Positions 58,539 to 64,000 of a stretch of 64,000 nt of DNA are shown here, piece by piece. Made by a program: the position numbers and the translations under genes. The number at the start of each line of letters is the position of its first letter. Within the stretch, counting starts at the first letter, position 1. The notes beneath the pieces are model-generated. The model was not told the origin of the DNA and did not search any database. It was given only the letters and a program-made list of their open reading frames with translations. The stretch is from Streptomyces sp. CB02959 (GTDB lineage: Bacteria > Actinomycetota > Actinomycetes > Streptomycetales > Streptomycetaceae), in NCBI RefSeq assembly GCF_002803155.1, contig NZ_NNBP01000039.1, positions 1 to 64,000 of the forward strand, written 5' to 3'.

Positions 58539-60305
58539 TCACCGCGTGGGTGCGTTGGCGGCGGTGACGTTGACGGCGGCCCAGGCCCGGTCGACCGTCT
58601 TGTACGCGGTGCTGCCCGCGCCGTAGAGGTCCTTGGCGGCCTGGAGGGTGGCGGTCCGGGCGCCGTGGAAGTCGGTCGTGGAGACCATGTACCGGGTGAG
58701 CGCCCGGTAGAAGATCGCCGTGGCCTTGTCCCGGCCGATGCCGGTCACCTTGGCGCCGTCGAAGGTGGGGGAGTCGTAGGCGACACCGCCGATGGTCTTC
58801 TTGCCGCTGCCCTCGGCCAGCAGGTAGAAGGCGTGCGAGGAGACGCCGGAGCCGGCGTGCACCTCGGTGTCGTAGGTGTCCTTCGACCAGTAGTCGACGG
58901 TCCCTTCGAGCTTGTCCAGGGACGGCTTGTCCAGGCGGCGCAGGAACTTCTGCGCCAGGCCGAGCTTCTCGCCCATGAGGTAGTTGGGCGGGTTCTTCGG
59001 GTTGTTGGTGGCGAACTCCACCGCGCTGCCGAAGATGTCCGCGAGCGACTCGTTGAGCGCGCCCGGCTCGCCGAACTGGTGGCCCTCCGCGTCGACGCGG
59101 GTGGGCTGGAGGCCGGCGGTGGCGTCGACCACGCCGTGGGTCAGCTCGTGGCCGGTGACGTCCAGGACGACCAGCGGCTTGCTGAAGACCTTGCCGTCGC
59201 CGTCGCCGTAGAGCATGCAGCCGCAGTCCGAGGACCAGAAGGCGTTGCCGACGTTCGTGCCGAAGTGGACCAGGGCGTGTGCGCCGGTGCCGTCGTTCTT
59301 GATGCCGTTGCGGCCGAAGGTCTTCTTGTAGAAGTCCAGGGTGCTGGTGATGCCGAACTGGGCGTCGACGGCGGCGGTGGTCCGGTCGGCGGTGGTGCCG
59401 TTGCCCCAGCGGTTGGTGCCGTTGGTGAGGGGCTTGGCGGAGATGAACTTGTCGAGTTCCTTGCCGCCGGCGTCCCGGGTCTCGGTGTTGCCGCGGGTGC
59501 CGTCCCGCAGGACGAAGGCGTTCTTGGCGGTCTGCGTGGTGGACAGCGGCACCGTGCCGACGAAGAGGGACGCGCCGGTGCCGGTGGCCGCGGCCGGGTA
59601 GTGGCCGGCGGCGGGCTTGTGTGGAGTGGCCGGGGTGGCGGCCGCCGCGGTGCCGGGGGTGGGGCGCTCGCCCCGCTGCCGGAGCTTGTGCAGGACGGAC
59701 GGCGACAGGAACGGGTCGTTGACCGGGATGTTGCTGAGGACGCTGCCGGTGGTGGCGTCGATGACGACGGTCCGGGCACCGCCGGCCTCGGCGGTGCGGC
59801 TGTCGTCGACCTGCACCTGGTAGGCGAGGGTGGTCCGGCCTTCGCGGGCGTCGACGACGAGCCGGGGCTCGCCGGCGGTGCCCTGCGCCGCGGCGGCGGC
59901 CTTGGTGGCGGCCTGGCGGGCCGACAGCTTCGGGTCGGTGCCGGGGAGGTCCACCTGGTGGCGGGCGGCCCGGGTCACGCCCTGGTAGGCGGAGTCCGCG
60001 CCGAGGTGGATGACCAGGTCGCCGCCGAGCACCGGCATCCCGCGGTGGGTCCGGACGAACCGCACGTGCCGGTGCCCGTCGGGGTCGACGAGGGTGTCGG
60101 TGACCGTGAGGGTGTCCTGCTTGCTGACGCCCGTCGTCGCGGAGTGCGCGTAGGCGGCGGCGCGTGCCGTGGCCACGAGGGAGGGGGTGCCGGCGGGCGA
60201 GGAGGCGGCGGGGGCTGCGACGGCGGCGCCCGCGGCGAGGGTGGCGGCCGTGGTGACGGCCAGGGCTATCGCCAGGTGGCGGCTGCGTATGTGGGGTCTA
60301 CGCAC
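58539..60305 (-). CDS. Secreted M4-family (thermolysin-like) metalloprotease
   Basis: A 588-aa preproprotease. GTG start with AAGGA upstream; signal peptide (HLAIALAVTTAATLAAGAAV, cleavage near VAA-AP). The propeptide (about 40-220) contains FTP and PepSY domains (VRFVRTHRGMPVLGGDLVIH, RLVVDAREGRTTLAYQVQV). The catalytic domain has the zinc motif HELTH (about residue 390) and the third ligand Glu in GALNESLADIFG; the transition-state His is in HAGSGVSSHAFYLLA. The protease probably activates itself after export to degrade extracellular protein. An AT-rich stretch with repeats upstream indicates elaborate control. Confidence 0.96.
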   Translation of the reverse strand: MRRPHIRSRHLAIALAVTTAATLAAGAAVAAPAASSPAGTPSLVATARAAAYAHSATTGVSKQDTLTVTDTLVDPDGHRHVRFVRTHRGMPVLGGDLVIHLGADSAYQGVTRAARHQVDLPGTDPKLSARQAATKAAAAAQGTAGEPRLVVDAREGRTTLAYQVQVDDSRTAEAGGARTVVIDATTGSVLSNIPVNDPFLSPSVLHKLRQRGERPTPGTAAAATPATPHKPAAGHYPAAATGTGASLFVGTVPLSTTQTAKNAFVLRDGTRGNTETRDAGGKELDKFISAKPLTNGTNRWGNGTTADRTTAAVDAQFGITSTLDFYKKTFGRNGIKNDGTGAHALVHFGTNVGNAFWSSDCGCMLYGDGDGKVFSKPLVVLDVTGHELTHGVVDATAGLQPTRVDAEGHQFGEPGALNESLADIFGSAVEFATNNPKNPPNYLMGEKLGLAQKFLRRLDKPSLDKLEGTVDYWSKDTYDTEVHAGSGVSSHAFYLLAEGSGKKTIGGVAYDSPTFDGAKVTGIGRDKATAIFYRALTRYMVSTTDFHGARTATLQAAKDLYGAGSTAYKTVDRAWAAVNVTAANAPTR

Positions 60306-60438
60306 AGCGTTGCGTCCTTATGTGCTGTGGGCGGTGGCATGCGCCAACCGGCCGTACACGCGGTGGCGTTGCACACCGCGGGGGCCGTCCGGCCCCGCAC
60401 AGACCCTGGTATGTCTGGCATGGGCATGTAAAGAGAAA

Positions 60439-60496
60439 TGATCAATTTTCCATGCCAGGTAGTCAAAAATTGATAATTGATCAGCTTTAGGTAGTC
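60439..60496. promoter_or_regulatory. AT-rich regulatory region of the metalloprotease gene
   Basis: Within an unusually AT-rich island (about 60430-60490) lie TGATCAATT (60439-60447) and AATTGATCA (60475-60483), perfect 9-bp inverted arms. The direct repeat AGGTAGTC occurs at 60457-60464 and 60489-60496, 32 bp apart. These are about 135-190 bp upstream of the protease GTG. The base composition could also attract Lsr2-like proteins. Confidence 0.55.
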
Positions 60497-60589
60497 GGAA
60501 GATGACCAATCGTGTTCTGGCGGGAAAGACTCACCGGACCGCACGGAGGTTGTGCGGGAACACGGAAGATTTTCCGGACACGACTACCG

Positions 60590-60613
60590 CCGGGACGGCT
60601 GCTGCCGTCCCGG
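60590..60613 (-). terminator. Hairpin terminator
   Basis: CCGGGACGGC (60590-60599) and GCCGTCCCGG (60604-60613), perfect 10-bp stem with a 4-base loop, 29 bp beyond the stop of the minus-strand 97-aa gene. Confidence 0.85.
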
Positions 60614-60641
60614 CCGGTCGGTCAGGGGTGGAGGGCGCGCC

Positions 60642-60935
60642 CTAGCCGGTGCGGAAGAGCTCCTCCAGCGACGCCTGGGCCTTCTCGCCGCCGCGGACCG
60701 CCTCGACGACGGCCTGGTGGAAGGCGCGACTGTCCGCCTCGGAGTGGCAAGGGACGGGGCTGCCCGTCATGGTGTACCAGTCCGAGGAGCCGGTGTACTG
60801 CACGGCGACGTGCGCCTCGTCCTCCGACCACGTGGTGTGGATGGTCAGATCGCCCTGCATCGGGCCGATCTCCTCGGTCTCCACCGCGCCGGGGCGGGCG
60901 TGGATCCCCACCGTGGTCCAAGATGCCCAGGTCAT
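60642..60935 (-). CDS. Small hypothetical protein (97 aa)
   Basis: A 97-aa soluble protein. ATG 60935 has GAGGGG upstream. The first 70 residues are beta-rich (MTWASWTTVGIHARPG, GDLTIHTTWSEDEAHVAVQY), then YTMTGSPVPC and a charged helix (DSRAFHQAVVEAVRGGEKAQ). The acidic, strand-rich start suggests a small beta-sheet domain. No signal peptide. No family was recognised and it is not linked to an operon. A terminator follows. Confidence 0.7.
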   Translation of the reverse strand: MTWASWTTVGIHARPGAVETEEIGPMQGDLTIHTTWSEDEAHVAVQYTGSSDWYTMTGSPVPCHSEADSRAFHQAVVEAVRGGEKAQASLEELFRTG

Positions 60936-61075
60936 GTCGTTCCCCTCGGTCCCCAGGCCCCGGCCGGCCGCCGGGCGCGGTGCTTCAAGTCTGGCACTCG
61001 GCGTGCGGCGGCGCACCGCATCGACAGGCCGCCACGGCGCCCCCGCACACTGTCACCATCCTCGCCACCCCTCCC

Positions 61076-62074
61076 TCACCCGCTCGTCACGCCCCCGTCA
61101 CACAGGGTGTCGGCCAGCCAGCTGCCGGCCGCCTCCAGCGCGGCGTCCGCCGCCGGCAGCGCGCCCGCCGCGCCGAGGAACCCGTGGAAGGTGTCCGGGT
61201 GTTCGTCCACCCGCACCGGCACGCCGGCGTCCCGCAGTGCCCGTCCGTAGGCGCGTCCTTCGTCCCGCAGCGGGTCGCACGCGGGCAGCACCAGCAGCGC
61301 GGGCGGCAGACCGGTCAGGTCCGGGGCGAGGCCGGGGGAGGCGTACGGGTTGCCCCGGTCGCCGTCCGGGCCCAGGTACTGGTCCCAGTACCAGCGCATA
61401 TGGGCGGTGGTGTGGAAGAAGCCGGTGGCGTACTCGACGGCCGAGCGGCCCGCCAGGCGGTGGTCGAGCGCCGGATAGACCAGCAGCTGGGCGGCGAGCG
61501 GCGGCCCGCCGCGGTCCCGGGCCAGCAGGGTGACCGCGGCGGCCAGGTTGCCCCCGCTGGAGTCGCCCGCGACCGCCACCCGGGCCGGGTCGCAGCCCAG
61601 CTCCGCCGCGTGCGCGAGGGCCCACCGGGTCGCCGCGTAGGCGTCCTCGGCGGCGGCCGGGAAGCGGTCCTCCGGCGCCCTGCGGTAGTCCACCGAGACC
61701 ACCACCGCGTCGCAGCGCCGGGCGAGTCGGCGGCACAGCCCGTCGTGGGTGTCCAGGTCGCAGAGGACCCAGCCGCCGCCGTGGAAGAAGACGACCAGCG
61801 GGCGGGGGCCGGCGGCGGGGGCGTCCGGCCGGTAGACGCGCACCGGGAGGGCGGGGGCGCCGGGCGGACCGGGGACGGTGCGGTCGGCCGAGGTCACCGT
61901 GCCGTCCCCGGGTTCGGGCCGCGGGGCCCGGGAGGCGCGGCGCAGCGCGGCGGCGTCCAGCGGGCCGCGCGCCGGGTCCGGGAAGCCCGCGGACATCGCG
62001 TCCACGAGTGCCCGGGCCCGGGGGGAGAGCGGGTCGGGGGCGTCGGCCGCGGGGGCGGGCGGGGCGTCGGTCAT
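61076..62074 (-). CDS. HSL-type alpha/beta hydrolase (esterase/lactonase)
   Basis: A 332-aa hydrolase of the hormone-sensitive-lipase group. The oxyanion motif is FFHGGGW (about residue 96), the nucleophile elbow GDSSGGN (about 170), the acid near LPACDPLRDEG and the catalytic His in HPDTFHGFLG. ATG 62074 overlaps the SDR stop (ATGA). It is the last gene of a three-gene operon. HSL enzymes of this type include lactone hydrolases in terpene and cyclic-ketone breakdown, which suits the order flavin oxidase, dehydrogenase, hydrolase. Confidence 0.92.
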   Translation of the reverse strand: MTDAPPAPAADAPDPLSPRARALVDAMSAGFPDPARGPLDAAALRRASRAPRPEPGDGTVTSADRTVPGPPGAPALPVRVYRPDAPAAGPRPLVVFFHGGGWVLCDLDTHDGLCRRLARRCDAVVVSVDYRRAPEDRFPAAAEDAYAATRWALAHAAELGCDPARVAVAGDSSGGNLAAAVTLLARDRGGPPLAAQLLVYPALDHRLAGRSAVEYATGFFHTTAHMRWYWDQYLGPDGDRGNPYASPGLAPDLTGLPPALLVLPACDPLRDEGRAYGRALRDAGVPVRVDEHPDTFHGFLGAAGALPAADAALEAAGSWLADTLCDGGVTSG

Positions 62075-62823
62075 CGGGTGGTCAGCCCCCCGTCCACCGC
62101 GAACTCCGCGCCGGTGATGTACGCCGACGCGTCGGAGGCCAGGAAGCGGACCAGCTCCGCGACCTCGTCCGGGCGGCCGATGCGGCGCAGCGGCACCCGC
62201 GGCCAGTCCTGTTCGCCGGGGGCCGGGCCCAGGGCGTCCGCCACCATCGGGGTGTCGATCATCCCCGGGTGGACGGAGTTGACCCGGATCCGGTCCGCAG
62301 CCAGGTCCAGCGCGGCGGACTTGGTGAGCCCGCGCAGCCCGAACTTGCTCGCCCCGTAGGCCGAGTGACCGGGGATGCCCCGCAGTCCGGCGGTCGAGGA
62401 GATGTTGACGATCGAGCCGCCGCCCGCGGCGCGCAGCGCGGGGACGGCCGCCTGGATCCCCAGGAAGGGACCGAGGAGGTTGACCCGCAGCAGGCGGTCG
62501 AAGTTCTCCTCGGTCTCCTGGTCCACCGGCGCGGTCCACCACAGGGCGGCGTTGTTGACCAGTACGTCCAGCCGTCCGAAGGCGGTGACCGCGGTGTCGA
62601 CGACCGCCCGCCAGCCGTCCGCGTCGGTGACGTCGTGCCGGACGAACCGGGCCGCGTCGCCGAGTTCGGCGGCCAGCGCCCGGCCCTCCTCCTCGCGGAC
62701 GTCGCCGAGCACCACCCGGGCGCCGGAGGCCACGAACAGGCGGGCCTCGGCCGCGCCCTGCCCCCGCCCGGCGCCGGTGACGACCGCGACCCTGCCGTCC
62801 AGGGACGGCCCGTCGGCGGTCAT
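62071..62823 (-). CDS. SDR-family dehydrogenase
   Basis: A 250-aa short-chain dehydrogenase. NAD-binding motif VVTGAGRGQGAAEA, then DV (GDVREEE) favouring NAD over NADP, NNAALWW, catalytic Ser in NISSTAG, and YGASKFG. The end ITGAEFAVDGGLTTR is typical, and the whole resembles 3alpha/20beta-hydroxysteroid dehydrogenases and cyclic-alcohol dehydrogenases. ATG 62823 overlaps the LLM gene stop, and its stop overlaps the hydrolase start. The NAD preference suggests it oxidises an alcohol to a ketone. Confidence 0.94.
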   Translation of the reverse strand: MTADGPSLDGRVAVVTGAGRGQGAAEARLFVASGARVVLGDVREEEGRALAAELGDAARFVRHDVTDADGWRAVVDTAVTAFGRLDVLVNNAALWWTAPVDQETEENFDRLLRVNLLGPFLGIQAAVPALRAAGGGSIVNISSTAGLRGIPGHSAYGASKFGLRGLTKSAALDLAADRIRVNSVHPGMIDTPMVADALGPAPGEQDWPRVPLRRIGRPDEVAELVRFLASDASAYITGAEFAVDGGLTTR

Positions 62824-63947
62824 GCCTGCTCCTCCAGCGCCCGGAAGTGCGGGATGACCGTCTCGCCCCAGTGCCGGATGGTCTCCATGCAGGCTTCCTG
62901 CGGCACGGTGCCCATCTGGATCAGGCACATCACCTCGTCCACCCCGATCTCCCGCAGCTGCTCGACGTAGGCGATGGCGTCCTGGGCGGTGCCGTAGGCG
63001 TGCTGGGCGTTGTAGGTGCCGGTGTCGACCGGGCGGGCCGGGATGTTGGCCTCGTGCAGTTTGGCGACCAGTTCCTGGCGGTCCTGTGCCAGCGCCGCCA
63101 CGTGGTCGTCGTGCTCGTCGTGGACGGTGGGCGCCGGGCCGTTGCCGTACCAGTGGGCGATGGCCTCGGCGAAGAACCGCTGGCCGCGGGTGCCGAGGCG
63201 GTACGCGGCCGGGCCGTCGTCCAGCACGATCGTCGGGCAGAGCGCGGAGAAGTGGTCGTTGGTCTCGGTGGAGACCAGCCGGTCGCCGCTGCGGGTGGCG
63301 ATCGCCTCGTCGTAGACCTTGCGCATGGTGCGCACGTCGTCGGCGCCGGCGAACCCCATGACCAGGGCGCCGATGCCGAGTTCGGCGGCGAGCTTGAGGG
63401 TGTCGTGCTTGCTGCACGCCATGAACAGCGGCGGGTGCGGGCCCTGCACCGGGCGCGGGAGGATCGCGCCGGGGCCGATGTCGAGCGTGCCGTGCCACTC
63501 GAAGGTCTCCTCCCGCCAGGCGTTGCTCAAGATCTGCAGCGCCTCTTCCATCTGCGGGTAGGTGTCCTCGGGCCGGACCCCGTACATCGACATCTCCTGC
63601 TTGGTGGCGCCGCGGCCGGCGCCGATGTCCACGCGGCCGCCGGAGAGGACGTCGAGCATCGCGGCCCGCTCGGCGACCCGCACCGGGTGCTGGTAGCCGA
63701 ACGGCATGGTGACCACGCCGTGGCCGATCCGGATCCGGGAGGTCCGGGCGGCGACCCAGGTGAGGAAGATCTCCGAGGCGCTCATGTGCGCGTACTGGGT
63801 CAGCGCGTGGTGCTCCACCGCCCAGATGCGGTCGAAGCCCATCTCCTCGGCGTAGACGGCCTGTTCGACGCAGTCGCGGATGACCTGGCGCTCCCGTTCG
63901 GGCGTCGGGTCGGCCAGCTGTGCCTCGAAGATCATCGAGAACTTCAT
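62820..63947 (-). CDS. LLM-class flavin-dependent oxidoreductase (luciferase-like)
   Basis: A 375-aa TIM-barrel flavoenzyme. Luciferase-family features: EEMGFDRIWAVEHHALTQYA, RIRIGHGVVTMPFGYQHPVR, LDVLSGGRVDIGAGRGATKQE. Reduced FMN supplied by a reductase elsewhere would let it insert oxygen, as in type II Baeyer-Villiger enzymes, or desulfonate/hydroxylate. ATG 63947 has GAGGAGG 7 bases upstream. It is the first gene of the operon. The palindrome at 63982-63998 lies directly upstream. Confidence 0.92.
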   Translation of the reverse strand: MKFSMIFEAQLADPTPERERQVIRDCVEQAVYAEEMGFDRIWAVEHHALTQYAHMSASEIFLTWVAARTSRIRIGHGVVTMPFGYQHPVRVAERAAMLDVLSGGRVDIGAGRGATKQEMSMYGVRPEDTYPQMEEALQILSNAWREETFEWHGTLDIGPGAILPRPVQGPHPPLFMACSKHDTLKLAAELGIGALVMGFAGADDVRTMRKVYDEAIATRSGDRLVSTETNDHFSALCPTIVLDDGPAAYRLGTRGQRFFAEAIAHWYGNGPAPTVHDEHDDHVAALAQDRQELVAKLHEANIPARPVDTGTYNAQHAYGTAQDAIAYVEQLREIGVDEVMCLIQMGTVPQEACMETIRHWGETVIPHFRALEEQA

Positions 63948-63981
63948 GGAACTGCCTCCTCGTTCTGGAGGGTGGGGAGAC

Positions 63982-63998
63982 TATTTCTAATAGGAATA
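63982..63998. promoter_or_regulatory. AT-rich palindrome before the LLM operon
   Basis: TATTTCTA (63982-63989) - A - TAGGAATA (63991-63998): 8-bp arms with one mismatch, 35-51 bp upstream of the ATG, where an operator or -10 element should be. It is conspicuous for its AT content in this genome. Confidence 0.55.
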
Positions 63999-64000
63999 TG

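Overview
The window is very GC-rich (about 73%) with strongly GC3-biased genes, GTG/TTG starts, many 4-base ATGA/GTGA overlaps, secreted proteins and regulators typical of high-GC filamentous actinomycetes. Gamma-butyrolactone (AfsA/ArpA-type) signalling genes, SpoIIE-type phosphatases, a DasR-type site in front of a GH19 chitinase and a group 1h [NiFe]-hydrogenase cluster point to Streptomyces or a close relative. No rRNA, tRNA, insertion sequence, integrase or CRISPR array was seen. All family assignments come from reading motifs, without database searches.

Layout. 0.1-2.8 kb: a cytochrome P450, a 75-aa protein, and a scar where a TetR regulator and a zinc-type oxidoreductase that once faced away from each other have both lost their 5' halves. 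3-5 kb: alkylation repair pair (Ada/AlkA fusion plus Ogt). 5-7.8 kb: gamma-butyrolactone module (short-chain reductase, AfsA-type synthase, divergent TetR receptor) with candidate autoregulatory elements. 8.6-12.8 kb: an MFS exporter fused to three beta-sandwich repeats, a 1-kb non-coding stretch with unusual repeats, and a DUF4232 lipoprotein.

12.9-26.2 kb is the central feature: hhyS-hhyL, five co-directional genes of partly unknown function, a maturation protease, a 33-aa membrane microprotein, then hypA-B-F-C-D-E. All are on the + strand, nearly all overlap by a few bases, and the run is bounded by strong hairpins at 12827-12865 and 26174-26215. It should let the organism oxidise trace atmospheric H2.

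27-34 kb: GH19 chitinase behind a DasR-like operator, a secreted protein with a 24-bp minisatellite, a leucine-rich-repeat-like protein, a Tat-exported DyP/EfeB peroxidase, a degenerate AccE-like gene and an APC permease. 34-48 kb: three SpoIIE-type phosphatases (one a 908-aa Cache-PAS-GAF-PP2C-HATPase protein), a MASE1 protein, a divergent LigC/LigD-Pol end-joining pair, an acyl-CoA ligase and an APC permease. 48-55.6 kb: an ACS-family MFS transporter, a 69-aa secreted protein whose leader can fold into mutually exclusive hairpins, a MarR regulator with a divergent leaderless-type operon, an EamA exporter, and a nucleobase module (2OG-Fe(II) oxygenase, NCS2 permease, 8-oxoguanine-type deaminase) with a PHO-box-like site. 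57-64 kb: an MFS exporter, an M4 metalloprotease behind an AT-rich operator region, and a coupled LLM oxidoreductase-SDR-hydrolase operon that looks like an alcohol-ketone-lactone-hydroxyacid pathway.
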